From Beijerinckiaceae bacterium (GTDB lineage Bacteria; Pseudomonadota; Alphaproteobacteria; Rhizobiales; Beijerinckiaceae), in the NCBI GenBank assembly GCA_019745195.1, contig JAIETL010000046.1, positions 18,099-82,098 of the forward strand: 64,000 nt of DNA, in the 5' to 3' direction. The notes below the pieces were generated by a model that was given only the letters and a program-made list of their open reading frames with translations, had not been told where the DNA came from and did no database searches. Position 1 is the first letter of the stretch; each line of letters begins with the position of its first letter. Below, in pieces: positions 20,152 through 30,007 of this stretch. A program made the position numbers and the translations under genes.

Positions 20152-20655
20152 ATGAGCCGCACAGCCTTCTATCCCGGGTCGTTCGATCCCGTCACCAATG
20201 GCCATCTCGATGTGATCTCGGGCGCCTGCCGGCTCTGCGACCGGCTGGTCATCGCCATCGGCGTCCACCCGGGAAAAGCGCCGATCTTCACCGCCGAGGA
20301 GCGCGGCGACCTGCTGCGCGAGGTCGCGGGGCCGATCGCGCGTGACGCAGGCGTCTCCATCGAGGTGGTCAGTTTCGACAAACTGGCGATCTGGGCGGCG
20401 CGCGAGGCCGGGGCGACCCTGTTCGTACGCGGCCTGCGCGATGGCTCCGACCTCGACTACGAGATGCAGCTCGCCGGCATGAACCGCACGATGGATGGCG
20501 GGATTCAGACCGTCTTCCTGCCGGCCTCGACCGGGGTGCGGCCGATCACGGCGACCCTGGTGCGCCAGATCGCCGGCATGGGTGGCGACGTTTCCCCGTT
20601 CGTGCCGCCTGCCGTGAACATGCGGCTCAGGCAGAAGTTCGGCAAGACGGGCTGA
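20152..20655 (+). CDS. coaD: phosphopantetheine adenylyltransferase
   Basis: CoaD transfers an adenylyl group from ATP to 4'-phosphopantetheine, the penultimate step of coenzyme A synthesis. The 167-residue protein has the nucleotidyltransferase motif [17 protein letters not shown] near the N-terminus, the [21 protein letters not shown] segment that binds substrate, and the C-terminal [22 protein letters not shown], all as in alphaproteobacterial CoaD. The ATG at 20152 gives the standard N-terminus. It follows the chemoreceptor after 40 bases. Confidence 0.96.
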   Translation: MSRTAFYPGSFDPVTNGHLDVISGACRLCDRLVIAIGVHPGKAPIFTAEERGDLLREVAGPIARDAGVSIEVVSFDKLAIWAAREAGATLFVRGLRDGSDLDYEMQLAGMNRTMDGGIQTVFLPASTGVRPITATLVRQIAGMGGDVSPFVPPAVNMRLRQKFGKTG

Positions 20656-20797
20656 GCGACAACCTGTCCCCGGCCGCCATCGCAGCCTTCGGCTGCCCGA
20701 TTAGCATTTGCATTTGCATTCCAGCGATGGCGATGCTGTCTGCGCCATGACCGACTCAGGCGCTTCGTCTCGCGCCATCATTCCACGAGTTCCTCCG

Positions 20798-22129
20798 ATG
20801 CGTCTCTCCCGCTACTTCCTGCCGATCCTGCGCGATGCGCCGCGCGAGGCCGAGATCGTCTCGCACCGGCTGATGCTGCGCGCCGGCATGATCCGCCAGC
20901 AATCGGCCGGCATCTACTCCTGGCTGCCGCTCGGTCTGCGCGTGCTGGAGAAGATCAACCGGATCGTGCGCGAGGAGCAGAACCGGTCGGGCGCGATCGA
21001 AATCCTGATGCCGACGATCCAGTCCGCCGATCTCTGGCGCGAGAGCGGGCGCTACGACGCCTATGGCAAGGAGATGCTGCGCATCACCGACCGCAACAAG
21101 CGCGAGATGCTCTACGGACCGACCAATGAGGAGATGGTCACCGACATCTTCCGCTCCTACGTCAAGTCCTACAAGGACCTGCCGCTCAACCTCTACCACA
21201 TCCAGTGGAAGTTCCGCGACGAGCGCCGGCCGCGCTTCGGCGTGATGCGCGGGCGCGAATTCCTGATGAAGGACGCCTATTCCTTCGACATCGATCAGGC
21301 TGCTGCGCGCCACGCCTATAACCGCATGTTCACGGCCTATCTGCGCACCTTTGCACGGCTCGGCCTGAAGGCGATCCCGATGCGGGCCGACACCGGGCCG
21401 ATCGGCGGCGATCTCTCCCACGAGTTCATCGTGCTGGCCTCGACGGGCGAGAGCCAGGTCTTCTGCCACAAGGACTATCTCGATTTCGAGACTCCGGCAG
21501 CCGATACCGATTTCGACAGCGTCGAGGGGCTGCAAGCGATCGTCGACAAATGGACCAGCCTTTATGCCGCCACCGACGAAATGCATGACAAGGCGTCTTA
21601 CGAGGCGATTCCCAGCGACGCGCAGGTTTCGGCGCGCGGCATCGAGGTCGGTCACATCTTCTATTTCGGCACGAAATACTCCGACCCGATGGGCGCGACG
21701 GTCACCGGGCCGGACGGCGCGCAGACGCCCGTCCATATGGGCTCATACGGCATCGGGCCGAGCCGGCTGGTGGCGGCGCTCATCGAGGCAGGCCATGACG
21801 ATGGCGGCATCGTCTGGCCCGACGAGATCGCCCCCTTCGACGTCGCGGTGCTGAACCTCAAGGCAGGCGACGCAGGCACGGACGCGGCCTGCGAAAATCT
21901 GTACAAGTCGCTGCTGGCGAAGGGCTATGACGCGCTCTACGACGACACCGACGAGCGGCCGGGCGGCAAATTCGCCACCGCCGATCTGATCGGCGTGCCC
22001 TGGCAGATCATCGTCGGCCCCAAGGGGCTGACTGACGGCAAGGTCGAGATCAAACGCCGCGCCGGTGGTGAACGCGAGAGCGTCCCGCTCGAGGCCGCGC
22101 TCGAGCGCTTCAAGGGCAAGGCGGCGTAA
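20798..22129 (+). CDS. proS: prolyl-tRNA synthetase (short alphaproteobacterial form)
   Basis: ProS charges tRNA-Pro. The 443-residue product from ATG 20798 ([19 protein letters not shown]) is the short form that lacks the editing insertion domain and is usual in Alphaproteobacteria. Class II motifs are visible: motif 1 region around [14 protein letters not shown], motif 2 [17 protein letters not shown] and motif 3 [10 protein letters not shown], followed by the anticodon-binding domain ([19 protein letters not shown]). The frame is open 30 codons upstream, but family members start at the residue chosen here. Because editing is absent, mischarged Ala-tRNA-Pro would need a separate trans-editing factor; that follows from the family, not from this sequence. 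Confidence 0.96.
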   Translation: MRLSRYFLPILRDAPREAEIVSHRLMLRAGMIRQQSAGIYSWLPLGLRVLEKINRIVREEQNRSGAIEILMPTIQSADLWRESGRYDAYGKEMLRITDRNKREMLYGPTNEEMVTDIFRSYVKSYKDLPLNLYHIQWKFRDERRPRFGVMRGREFLMKDAYSFDIDQAAARHAYNRMFTAYLRTFARLGLKAIPMRADTGPIGGDLSHEFIVLASTGESQVFCHKDYLDFETPAADTDFDSVEGLQAIVDKWTSLYAATDEMHDKASYEAIPSDAQVSARGIEVGHIFYFGTKYSDPMGATVTGPDGAQTPVHMGSYGIGPSRLVAALIEAGHDDGGIVWPDEIAPFDVAVLNLKAGDAGTDAACENLYKSLLAKGYDALYDDTDERPGGKFATADLIGVPWQIIVGPKGLTDGKVEIKRRAGGERESVPLEAALERFKGKAA

Positions 22130-22154
22130 TGAATGTTTCGCAGTCTTTCCCAAG

Positions 22155-22267
22155 CCCTCATCCTGAGGAGCCGCGAAGCGGCGTCTCGAAGGATCCTTCA
22201 GTTCGTTCGGTCGGCACCTTCTGGAGCATCCTTCGAGACGCGCCTGCGGCGCTCCTCAGGATGAGGG
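22155..22267. repeat. large imperfect inverted repeat, dispersed type
   Basis: Arms of 40 bases (22155-22194 and 22228-22267) begin and end with CCCTCATCCTGAGGAGC and its complement, and also share GCGTCTCGAAGGAT; mismatches are limited to the middle. The centre is about 33 bases. It is of the kind of intergenic palindrome found in many copies in rhizobial genomes. It fills the gap between proS and the LolC/E gene and ends 22 bases before the start codon of the latter, so any promoter or ribosome-binding site for that gene is squeezed into a short space. Confidence 0.85.
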
Positions 22268-22289
22268 CGGTGGGTGCGGAGACGCGGCC

Positions 22290-23591
22290 ATGAGCGTCGC
22301 CGTCGAAACGCCGGTCGCAGCCGAGCCGCAGCCGACCGGGACGCGCGCCTTCGCGGGCTTCGAATGGCTGCTGGCCGGGCGTTATCTGCGCACCCGCCGG
22401 CGCGAGGGCTTCGTCTCGGTCATCGCCGGCTTTTCGTTCCTGGGCATCCTGCTCGGCGTCGCGACGCTGATCATCGTGATGTCGGTGATGAACGGTTTTC
22501 GCAAGGAGCTGTTGGAGAAGATCGTCGGCGTGAACGGGCACATCTTCGCCACCCCGATCGACCGGCCGCTCGACGACTACATGGCGGTGGCCGAGCGGCT
22601 GCGGAAGGTGCAGGGCGTGAAGCAGGCGATCCCGCTGGTCGAGGGACAGGCGCTCGCCTCCTCGCAGACCGGCAATGGCGGCGTGCTGGTGCGCGGCATC
22701 CTCGAATCCGACATCAAGGCGATCCCCTTCGTCGGCGGCAATGTCCGGCGCGGCACGCTTGACGGTTTCGATGCGGGCGGTGGTGTCGCCATAGGCCAGC
22801 GGCTGGCCAATTCGCTCGGGCTGACGGTCGGCGAATCGATCACCATCGTCTCGCCGCGCGGGGCCTCGACGCCGTTCGGGACCGCGCCGCGCATCAAGGC
22901 CTATCCGGTGCAGGCGATCTTCGAGATCGGCATGACCGAGTTCGACGCCTCGTTCGTGTTCATGCCGCTCACCGAAGCCCAGGCCTATTTCAACCGTGAC
23001 GGCGACGTGAACGTCATCGAGATCTTCGTAGACAACCCGGACAGAACCCAGCAGGTGCGCGACGCGATCGAGGCCGATGCGCCGCGCCCGCTGGTGCTTT
23101 CGGACTGGCGGCAGCGCAACCGGACCTTCTTCAACGCGCTGGAGGTGGAGCGGAACGTGATGTTCCTGATCCTTGCGCTGATCGTGCTGGTGGCGGCGCT
23201 GAACATCGTCTCAGGGCTGATCATGCTGGTGAAGGACAAGACGGCCGACATCGCGATCATGCGCACCATGGGGGCGACGCGCGGCACGGTGCTGCGCGTC
23301 TTCCTGATCACGGGGGCGGCGATCGGCGTGTTCGGAACGCTGGCGGGGCTCGCGCTCGGCGTTGTCTTCGCCAACAACATCCAGTCGATCATGGCGGGGC
23401 TCAACTGGCTGCTCGGCGCCAATCTCTGGGACCCGACCGTGCGCTTCCTCAGCAATATTCCGTCGGTGATCGACTGGCGCGAGGTCTTCAGCGTCGTCGT
23501 GATGGCGCTGACGCTGTCGCTGCTGGCGACGCTCTACCCGGCCTGGAAGGCGGCGCGTCTCGACCCCGTCCAGGCGCTGAGAATGGGCTGA
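22290..23591 (+). CDS. lipoprotein-releasing ABC transporter permease (LolC/LolE family)
   Basis: Membrane subunit of the LolCDE complex, which frees outer-membrane lipoproteins from the inner membrane for transfer to LolA. The 433-residue protein has a membrane helix at about 47-70 ([24 protein letters not shown]), a periplasmic domain of some 200 residues, and three helices in the C-terminal third (around 285-305, 330-355 and 390-415), with the FtsX-type ending [19 protein letters not shown]. Alphaproteobacteria typically have one such permease that forms a homodimer, so it is often called LolC, LolE or LolF; the symbol is left open. lolD follows after four bases. Confidence 0.93.
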   Translation: MSVAVETPVAAEPQPTGTRAFAGFEWLLAGRYLRTRRREGFVSVIAGFSFLGILLGVATLIIVMSVMNGFRKELLEKIVGVNGHIFATPIDRPLDDYMAVAERLRKVQGVKQAIPLVEGQALASSQTGNGGVLVRGILESDIKAIPFVGGNVRRGTLDGFDAGGGVAIGQRLANSLGLTVGESITIVSPRGASTPFGTAPRIKAYPVQAIFEIGMTEFDASFVFMPLTEAQAYFNRDGDVNVIEIFVDNPDRTQQVRDAIEADAPRPLVLSDWRQRNRTFFNALEVERNVMFLILALIVLVAALNIVSGLIMLVKDKTADIAIMRTMGATRGTVLRVFLITGAAIGVFGTLAGLALGVVFANNIQSIMAGLNWLLGANLWDPTVRFLSNIPSVIDWREVFSVVVMALTLSLLATLYPAWKAARLDPVQALRMG

Positions 23592-23595
23592 CGGC

Positions 23596-24285
23596 ATGGC
23601 GCGCGAGACACCAGCGCTCTTCCTCTCCCAGGTCGAGCGCTTCTATCCCCAGGCCGACGCCCCGCTCGAAATCCTGCGCAAGGCGGATTTCGCGCTCTGG
23701 CCGGGCGAACTCGTGGCGCTCGTCGCGCCGAGCGGCACCGGCAAGTCGACGCTGCTTCACGTCGCGGGCCTGCTGGAGAAGCCCGACGGCGGCGAGGTCT
23801 ATGTCGGCGGCATGGCCACCGCCAAGCTCGACGATTCCGGTCGCACCCGGCTGCGCCGTACCGAGATCGGCTTCGTCTACCAGTTCCACCATCTGCTGCC
23901 GGAGTTCACCGCGCTGGAGAACGTCGTGCTGCCGCAGCGCATCCGCGGTCTCGACAAGGGGCTGGCGGAGGAGCGGGCGGCCGAACTGCTGACGTTCCTG
24001 GGCCTGGGCGAACGGCTCGACCATCTGCCAGGCGAACTGTCGGGGGGCGAGCAGCAGCGCGTCGCCATCGGCCGGGCGATGGCCAACACGCCACGCCTGC
24101 TGCTGGCCGACGAGCCGACGGGCAATCTCGACCCGGTCACCTCGCTGCACGTCTTCTCGACGCTGGTGGCGCTCGCGCGGGCCTCGGGGCTGGCGGCGCT
24201 GATCGCGACCCATAATCTCGATCTCGCCCGCCGCATGGACCGGCAGGTGACGATCCGCGACGGGCTGGTGGTGCCGCTGGATTGA
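23596..24285 (+). CDS. lolD: lipoprotein-releasing system ATPase LolD
   Basis: LolD is the ATPase that powers lipoprotein release by the preceding permease. The 229-residue protein has Walker [10 protein letters not shown], the Q-loop [10 protein letters not shown] typical of MacB/LolD-type ATPases, the signature [14 protein letters not shown], Walker [13 protein letters not shown] and the switch His in IATHNLDLA. Start ATG at 23596 lies four bases after the permease stop, so the two genes are cotranscribed. Length and motifs are complete. Confidence 0.95.
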   Translation: MARETPALFLSQVERFYPQADAPLEILRKADFALWPGELVALVAPSGTGKSTLLHVAGLLEKPDGGEVYVGGMATAKLDDSGRTRLRRTEIGFVYQFHHLLPEFTALENVVLPQRIRGLDKGLAEERAAELLTFLGLGERLDHLPGELSGGEQQRVAIGRAMANTPRLLLADEPTGNLDPVTSLHVFSTLVALARASGLAALIATHNLDLARRMDRQVTIRDGLVVPLD

Positions 24286-24447
24286 GGCGGTGCGGCTCCT
24301 CGAATGGTTGTCGCGTTAACCTTCAGCCAACCTTGTTTACCGCCTGTTAACCGCCATCCATTTGTGCAGGATGGAACTGACGCACCGGTATTGACGAGAA
24401 CAAAACATGAATTAAAGTGAACATAGACAGAACATCAGGAGGCGACG

Positions 24448-24558
24448 ATGGTTGCGATGCGTAAGGTTGCGGCAGGTCTGGCGGAGCTGGCCTCGCTCGG
24501 GCTGTTCCTCGGCATGATCTGGCTCTGGGCGGCGTTGTTCTCGGCGGCGCAGCTCTGA
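24448..24558 (+). CDS. 36-aa single-pass membrane protein, unknown
   Basis: A short frame from ATG 24448 to TGA 24558. It has a textbook ribosome-binding site, AGGAGG at 24437-24442, five bases before the ATG, which is much better than that of most neighbours. The product has a short charged N-terminus (MVAMRKVAAG) and then one hydrophobic helix (SLGLFLGMIWLWAALFSAA). It lies alone between lolD and dnaE, with A+T-richer sequence upstream (24,300-24,430) that may be its promoter. No function can be assigned. Confidence 0.6.
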   Translation: MVAMRKVAAGLAELASLGLFLGMIWLWAALFSAAQL

Positions 24559-24685
24559 CGCTTCGGTCCGAGCCATCCACAGCCCGCCTGCGACTGCGGC
24601 ATCTGGCTGCTGGACGCCGTGCGCGCGGGCACCCCAAATGATCGCGACGTGAAGCGAACGAGTCGCGCTGCGAGGCGAGGGGCGG

Positions 24686-27600
24686 ATGATGGGCCGGGAC
24701 GACAGCGAAAGGCGCATCCTGTCCGAGATCGGCTTCGTGCATCTGCATGTCCATTCGAGCTATTCGCTGCTCGAAGGCGCCATGACGATCCCGACCATCG
24801 CGAAGATGGCGGCCGCCGACGGGCAGCCGGCGCTCGCCCTGACCGACACCAACAACCTGTTCGGCGCGCTGGAATTTTCGGAGAAGCTGGCGGGTGCCGG
24901 CATCCAGCCGATCGCCGGGGTGCAGCTCTCGGTCGATTTCGGGGACGAGGCCGAGGGCGGGCGCAAGGGACCGCTGAACCAGACTCCGCCGCATCTGGTG
25001 CTGCTGGCGATGAACGAAGCCGGCTACGGCAATCTGATGAAGCTGGTGACCGAGGCGTGTCTGGCGAGCGGCGGCTCGGGCCAGCCGCTCGCGACGGTCG
25101 AGCGGTTGGCCGCCCATAATGATGGGCTGATCGCACTGACCGGCGGCCATGGCGGGCCGGTCGATCTCGCCTTGCGCAACGGGCAGGCGGCGCAGGCGAA
25201 GGCGCGGCTTTCTACATTGGCAGACATCTTCGGCGACCGGCTTTATGTCGAGATCCAGCGTCATGGCGAGGATGGCGAGGGCGCCATCGAGGCGCAGCTC
25301 CTCAAGCTCGCTTACGATGCCGATCTCGCCATCGTCGCGACGAACGAGCCCTTCTTCGCCAAGCCGGCCGATTACGAGGCGCATGACGCGCTGCTGGCGG
25401 TCGCGGCCGGGCGGCTGGTCTCGGATGGAGAGCGCCGCCGGGTCACGCCGCAGCACCATTTCGCCAGCCGCGCCGAAATGAAGCGCCGTTTCGCCGACCT
25501 GCCCGAGGCGCTGGCCTCGACTGTCGAGATCGCGATGCGCTGCACCTGGCGCGTGGGCCTGCGCAAACCGATCCTGCCGCGCTTCGGCGGGGAGAATGGG
25601 CTCGACGAGGCGGTCGAACTGGAGCTGCAGGCGAAGGCCGGGCTCGCGGCGCGCCTCGCCAAGCACGGCCCGTCGCCGGGTTTCGACGTGGCGGCCTATG
25701 AGGCGCGGCTCGATTTCGAGCTCTCGGTCATCGCCCGGATGAAGTATCCCGGCTATTTCCTGATCGTCGCCGACTTCATCAAATGGGCCAAGGATCATGA
25801 CATCCCGGTCGGGCCGGGCCGCGGTTCGGGCGCGGGCTCGCTCGTCGCCTATGCGCTGACGATCACGGATGTCGATCCTTTGCGCTTCGGCCTGCTGTTC
25901 GAGCGTTTCCTCAACCCCGACCGCGTCTCGATGCCGGACTTCGACATCGATTTCTGCCAGAACCGGCGCGAAGAGGTGATCGATTACGTCCAGCAGCGCT
26001 ACGGCAAGGAGCGCGTCGCGCAGATCATCACCTTCGGCACCTTGCTGGCGCGCGGCGTTCTGCGCGATGTCGGGCGCGTGCTGGAGATGCCTTACGGCCA
26101 GGTCGACAAGCTGACCAAGCTCGTGCCGCAGAATCCGGCGAAGCCGATCTCGCTGGTCGACGCGATCAAGGGCGAGCCGAAACTGCAGCAGGCTTCGGAG
26201 GAAGAACCGATCGTCGCGCGACTTCTGGAAATCGGCCAGAAGCTCGAAGGGTTGCACCGCCACGCCTCGACCCATGCGGCCGGCGTCGTCATCGGCGACC
26301 GGCCGCTGGAAGAACTGGTCGCGCTCTCGGTTGATCCGCGCACCGGCATGCGCGTCACCCAGTTCAACATGAAATGGGTCGAGCAGGCCGGGCTGGTGAA
26401 GTTCGACTTCCTCGGCCTGAAGACGCTGACGACGCTGACGACAGCCGTCAAGCTGATCAAGCAGCGCGGCATCGACGTCGATCTGGCGAGCCTGCCCTTC
26501 GACGACCCCAAGAGCTACGAGATGCTGGCGCGCGGCGAGGTGGTCGGCGTGTTCCAGGTGGAAAGCGCCGGCATGCGGCGCGCGCTGGTCGAGATGAAGG
26601 CCGACCGGATCGAGGATCTGATCGCGCTGGTCGCGCTCTACCGGCCGGGCCCGATGGACAATATCCCGAGCTATTGCCGCCGCAAGCTCGGGCAGGAAGC
26701 GCCGACCTATCTCCACCCGAAGATGGAACCGATCCTCGCCGAGACGCATGGCATCATCGTCTATCAGGAGCAGGTGATGCAGGTGGCGCAGGCGCTCTCG
26801 GGCTATTCGCTCGGCGAGGCGGATTTGCTGCGCCGCGCCATGGGCAAGAAGATCAAGGCCGAGATGGACGCCCAGCGCGACCGCTTCGTGAACGGCGCGG
26901 TCGAGGGCGGCATCAGGAAGGACGTCGCCTCGGAAATCTTCGACCTGCTGGCGAAATTCGCCGATTACGGCTTCAACAAAAGCCACGCGGCGGCCTATGC
27001 CGTCGTCGCCTTCCAGACCGCCTACCTCAAGGCGAATTTCCCTGTCGAGTTCATGGCGGCGTCGATGACGCTCGACATGGGCAACACCGACAAGCTCTCG
27101 GAATTCCGCCGCGACGCCGAGCGCATGGGCATCAAGGTGTTGCCGCCTGCGATCAACCGCTCCGGCGTCGAGTTCGACGTCGCAGACGGCGCGATCCACT
27201 ACGCGCTGGCCGCGATCAAGGGTGTCGGTGGGGCGGCGGTGGCCTCCATCGTCGCGGCACGGCAGGCGGGCGGGCCGTTCAGGGACCTCGCCGATCTGGC
27301 GCGGCGGATCGACACCAGACTGGTCAACCGGCGCACCATCGAGGCGCTGATCGCGGCGGGCGCGCTCGATGCGCTGGAGCCTGAGCGGGCGCGCGCCATG
27401 GCGGCGATCGATGGCATGCTGGCGCTCTCGAACCGGACCCGCGAGGCCGCGCTCGGCGGCCAGTCCGAGCTGTTTGGCGGCGGCGGCGTGCAGGAGGCTT
27501 TTCGTATTCCCCCGGTCGAGCCCTGGTCGGCGGCCGAGCGTTTGCGCCGCGAGCACGAGGCGGTGGGCTTCTTCCTCTCGGGCCATCCGCTCGACGACTA

Positions 27601-28168
27601 TGCACACGTCCTCAAGCGGCTGCGCGTGCAGCGCTTTTCCGAGTTCGCCCAGACTGTGCGCGCCAACGGCACCGGCGTCGCCAAGGTCGCGGTCTCGGTG
27701 ATCGACAAATCGGAGCGGCGGACCAAGTCCGGCAACAAGATGGGCATCGTCCAGCTCTCGGATTCGAGCGGGCAGTTCGAGGCGATCCTGTTCTCGGAGG
27801 GGCTGCAGCGCCATCGCGACCTGCTGGAGCCGGGCCGTGCGCTGGTCTTGCGGCTCTCGGCCGTGCTCGATGGCGAGGAGGTGCGCCCGCGCATCGAGGA
27901 AGTCGAGGTGCTCGACGATCTTGCCGCCCGTCAGAAGCAGGACCTCTTGGTCTATCTGCGCGACGACAAGGCGCTGGCCTCGATCGCCGAGCGGGTGCGC
28001 CCGCGCAGCGACGGCATCAGGGCCGAGGGCAAGATCGCGCTCGTCATGATCCTCGACGACGGCGCGCAGGAGGTCGAGATCGAACTGCCGGGGCGTTATC
28101 CGGTCAATCAGCAGATCGCCAACGCGGTGCGCGCCGCGCCCGGCGTTATCAGCGTGGAACTGCGCTGA
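24686..28168 (+). CDS. dnaE: DNA polymerase III subunit alpha
   Basis: The replicative polymerase catalytic subunit, 1160 residues, full length for the DnaE1 type. The N-terminal PHP domain starts with HLHVHSSYSLLEGAM (residues 19-33). The palm contains GPGRGSGAGSLVAYAL and the catalytic aspartates in PDFDIDF (Asp418 and Asp420, equivalent to E. coli Asp401/Asp403). The fingers segment GVFQVESAGMRR and the helix-hairpin-helix, OB (AKVAVSVIDKSERRTKSG) and C-terminal domains follow in order. The start MMGRDDSER has two adjacent ATGs preceded by a purine-rich GAGGGGCGG. It stands alone downstream of the 36-aa gene; no error-prone imuAB-dnaE2 genes are nearby, consistent with the housekeeping enzyme. 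Confidence 0.98.
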   Translation: MMGRDDSERRILSEIGFVHLHVHSSYSLLEGAMTIPTIAKMAAADGQPALALTDTNNLFGALEFSEKLAGAGIQPIAGVQLSVDFGDEAEGGRKGPLNQTPPHLVLLAMNEAGYGNLMKLVTEACLASGGSGQPLATVERLAAHNDGLIALTGGHGGPVDLALRNGQAAQAKARLSTLADIFGDRLYVEIQRHGEDGEGAIEAQLLKLAYDADLAIVATNEPFFAKPADYEAHDALLAVAAGRLVSDGERRRVTPQHHFASRAEMKRRFADLPEALASTVEIAMRCTWRVGLRKPILPRFGGENGLDEAVELELQAKAGLAARLAKHGPSPGFDVAAYEARLDFELSVIARMKYPGYFLIVADFIKWAKDHDIPVGPGRGSGAGSLVAYALTITDVDPLRFGLLFERFLNPDRVSMPDFDIDFCQNRREEVIDYVQQRYGKERVAQIITFGTLLARGVLRDVGRVLEMPYGQVDKLTKLVPQNPAKPISLVDAIKGEPKLQQASEEEPIVARLLEIGQKLEGLHRHASTHAAGVVIGDRPLEELVALSVDPRTGMRVTQFNMKWVEQAGLVKFDFLGLKTLTTLTTAVKLIKQRGIDVDLASLPFDDPKSYEMLARGEVVGVFQVESAGMRRALVEMKADRIEDLIALVALYRPGPMDNIPSYCRRKLGQEAPTYLHPKMEPILAETHGIIVYQEQVMQVAQALSGYSLGEADLLRRAMGKKIKAEMDAQRDRFVNGAVEGGIRKDVASEIFDLLAKFADYGFNKSHAAAYAVVAFQTAYLKANFPVEFMAASMTLDMGNTDKLSEFRRDAERMGIKVLPPAINRSGVEFDVADGAIHYALAAIKGVGGAAVASIVAARQAGGPFRDLADLARRIDTRLVNRRTIEALIAAGALDALEPERARAMAAIDGMLALSNRTREAALGGQSELFGGGGVQEAFRIPPVEPWSAAERLRREHEAVGFFLSGHPLDDYAHVLKRLRVQRFSEFAQTVRANGTGVAKVAVSVIDKSERRTKSGNKMGIVQLSDSSGQFEAILFSEGLQRHRDLLEPGRALVLRLSAVLDGEEVRPRIEEVEVLDDLAARQKQDLLVYLRDDKALASIAERVRPRSDGIRAEGKIALVMILDDGAQEVEIELPGRYPVNQQIANAVRAAPGVISVELR

Positions 28169-28327
28169 ACGCGGGAAAAATGACGCGGCAACGGCCCAAC
28201 CGGCCGTTCACGCACTTGTGCGAACCCGTGAGCAATGATCCTGATGATGCGGGAGCTGCCGCGATCGGGAGCGTGAATTCGTCACGCACTGCGACAAGGG
28301 GCGGTGCTCCTCTGCCGGGGGGCCGAC

Positions 28328-29050
28328 GTGAAGCACTACATCGCGCATATTCCGATGAGCCTGACCGTGCCCGATGCGATGCATTGGGCGATAAAGGACG
28401 TGCTGGAGGGCGAGTACGAGGCTGGGTTCGACGGCGTCGGCCTCGACATCCTCGATATCGGCGCGAATGTCGGTTCGTTCGCGCTCTGGGCCACCGCGCG
28501 CTGGCCGGGCAGCGTCGTGACCTCCTACGAGCCGCATCCCGGCACCTTTGAACTGCTCAGGCAGAATACGCATTTGCGCCGCGACATCGTGCCGGTGAAC
28601 GCGGCGCTTTTTCCCGGCAGCTCGAAGACGGCGAGCTTCGTCAGCCGCTTCGCCGGCGATGGTGAATCGGGGCTAGCCTCCTATGCGGGGGACACATTCG
28701 TGGCGGGCGCGATGGTCGAGCGCTACGAGGTCGCGGTCGTCGATCCCGCCAGCCTGCCCTCGGCCGACGTGGTCAAGATCGACATCGAGGGCGGTGAGGG
28801 CGACGTGCTCGACCAGCTCGACCTGTCGCAGACCTCGCTGGTGCTGCTGGAATACCAGAACCGCAAGAACCGCGATCAGCTCGCCGCACGGCTGAAGGCC
28901 GATTTCGAGCTGATCGACACCCATGAGCACGCCTGGGACCCGCTGCTGGAGCAACGCTGCTACCGGCCCGATCTTGCCGGCGACGTCTATGGCCGGATGT
29001 TCGCGGCCCGCAAGGGCGTGACGCGGATGACGCGGGCGGCCAAGGCGTAG
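28328..29050 (+). CDS. FkbM family methyltransferase
   Basis: A 240-residue SAM-dependent methyltransferase of the FkbM type. The nucleotide-binding loop DIGANVGSFALWA lies near residue 43, followed by YEPHPGTFELLRQN (acidic residue for the ribose) and the FkbM-typical KIDIEGGEGDVL near residue 150. The GTG at 28328 (MKHYIAHIPMSLTVPD) is chosen because GGGGGGCC precedes it; a GTG at 28304 would add eight residues. FkbM enzymes O-methylate glycans or small molecules; the acceptor here is unknown, and the gene has no glycan-synthesis neighbours. A strong hairpin follows the stop codon. Confidence 0.83.
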   Translation: MKHYIAHIPMSLTVPDAMHWAIKDVLEGEYEAGFDGVGLDILDIGANVGSFALWATARWPGSVVTSYEPHPGTFELLRQNTHLRRDIVPVNAALFPGSSKTASFVSRFAGDGESGLASYAGDTFVAGAMVERYEVAVVDPASLPSADVVKIDIEGGEGDVLDQLDLSQTSLVLLEYQNRKNRDQLAARLKADFELIDTHEHAWDPLLEQRCYRPDLAGDVYGRMFAARKGVTRMTRAAKA

Positions 29051-29068
29051 CTACTAAGTCAGATAAAG

Positions 29069-29109
29069 CGCGGGGAACCCCTCTCGTTACAGGAGAGGGG
29101 TTCCCCGCG
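29069..29109 (+). terminator. perfect 17-bp hairpin after the methyltransferase gene
   Basis: Arm CGCGGGGAACCCCTCTC (29069-29085), seven-base loop, and the exact complement at 29093-29109. It lies 19 bases after the FkbM stop and 49 bases before the next start. There is no clear T-run, only a pyrimidine-rich stretch, so it may end transcription weakly or protect the mRNA end. Confidence 0.65.
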
Positions 29110-29157
29110 CCTGCTTCTTCCAGCACAGTGCCTGGAGCACGACCGCGGAGGCATGCC

Positions 29158-29886
29158 ATGACCAACCGCTTCACCATCGACCGCCGCCATCTCATCCTCG
29201 GCGCGACCATCCTCACCGCCGCCGCCGCGACCCGTCCCCTGCAGGCCCAGGAGAAACCGATGATCGACGCTGCGACCGCGCTCATCGTCGTCGACGTGCA
29301 GAACGATTTCTGTCCCGGCGGCAGCCTCGCCGTGGCGAAGGGCGACGAGGTCGTCGCGGTGATCAACGCGCTGGGCAAGCGCTTTTCAAACATCGTGCTG
29401 ACGCAGGACTGGCACCCGGCCGGGCACTCCTCCTTCGCTTCGAGCCATCCCGGCAAAAAGCCCTTCGAGCTGATCCAGATGCCCTATGGCCCGCAGGTGC
29501 TCTGGCCCGACCACTGCATCCAGGGCACGAATGGCGCGGAGTTCCGCGCCGATCTAGCTTTGCCGACCGCGCAGACCATCATCCGCAAGGGTTATCGCCC
29601 GCAGATCGACAGCTATTCCGGATTTCTGGAGGCTGACCGCAAGACGCCGACGGGGCTGGGCGGCTATCTCAAGGAGCGCGGCGTGACGCGCGCCGTGGTC
29701 GTCGGGCTCGCGACCGATTTCTGCGTCAACTGGACGGCGCAGGACGCGACCAAGGCCGGCCTGCAGACGCTGGTCGTGGAGGAGGCGTGCCGCGCCATCG
29801 ATCTCAACGGCTCGCTCGACAAGGCCTGGGCCGATATGGCGGCGCTCGGGGTGAAGCGAGTCAGGGTGGGGGAACTGTCGGGTTAG
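29158..29886 (+). CDS. pncA: nicotinamidase-type hydrolase with Tat signal
   Basis: An isochorismatase-fold amidase of the PncA type, which deamidates nicotinamide to nicotinic acid (and pyrazinamide). The catalytic set is visible: Asp in IVVDVQNDFCPGG, Lys in IRKGYRP and Cys in ATDFCVNWTAQDA; the metal-binding QDWHPAGHSSF is also intact. Unusually, ATG 29158 opens with MTNRFTIDRRHLILGATILTA, a twin-arginine type signal ending near LQAQ, so export to the periplasm is predicted. A later in-frame ATG before IDAATALIVVD could give a cytoplasmic form. The 242-residue length is the family length plus the signal. Confidence 0.88.
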   Translation: MTNRFTIDRRHLILGATILTAAAATRPLQAQEKPMIDAATALIVVDVQNDFCPGGSLAVAKGDEVVAVINALGKRFSNIVLTQDWHPAGHSSFASSHPGKKPFELIQMPYGPQVLWPDHCIQGTNGAEFRADLALPTAQTIIRKGYRPQIDSYSGFLEADRKTPTGLGGYLKERGVTRAVVVGLATDFCVNWTAQDATKAGLQTLVVEEACRAIDLNGSLDKAWADMAALGVKRVRVGELSG

Positions 29887-29908
29887 GATTTTTCGCCTGG
29901 AACTACTG

Positions 29909-30007
29909 CGTCATCCCGGACAAGCGGCGAAGCCGCGCTGATCCGGGATCCATCGTAGGGCATCGACGGCGCTCTATGATGGATCCCGGGGCAAGCCCGG
30001 GATGACG
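29909..30007. repeat. dispersed palindrome overlapping the DoxX gene end
   Basis: Outer arms CGTCATCCCGG (29909-29919) and CCGGGATGACG (29997-30007), with nested inner arms ATCCGGGATCCATC and GATGGATCCCGG. This is a familiar rhizobial intergenic element. It separates the convergent pncA and DoxX genes, and its right end supplies the final codons and stop of the DoxX gene. Confidence 0.85.

Noticed and set aside
24347..27814. 1155-codon open frame antisense to dnaE
   Set aside because: Product is Arg/Asp/His/Gln-rich without domains; it is the mirror of a conserved high-G+C gene.
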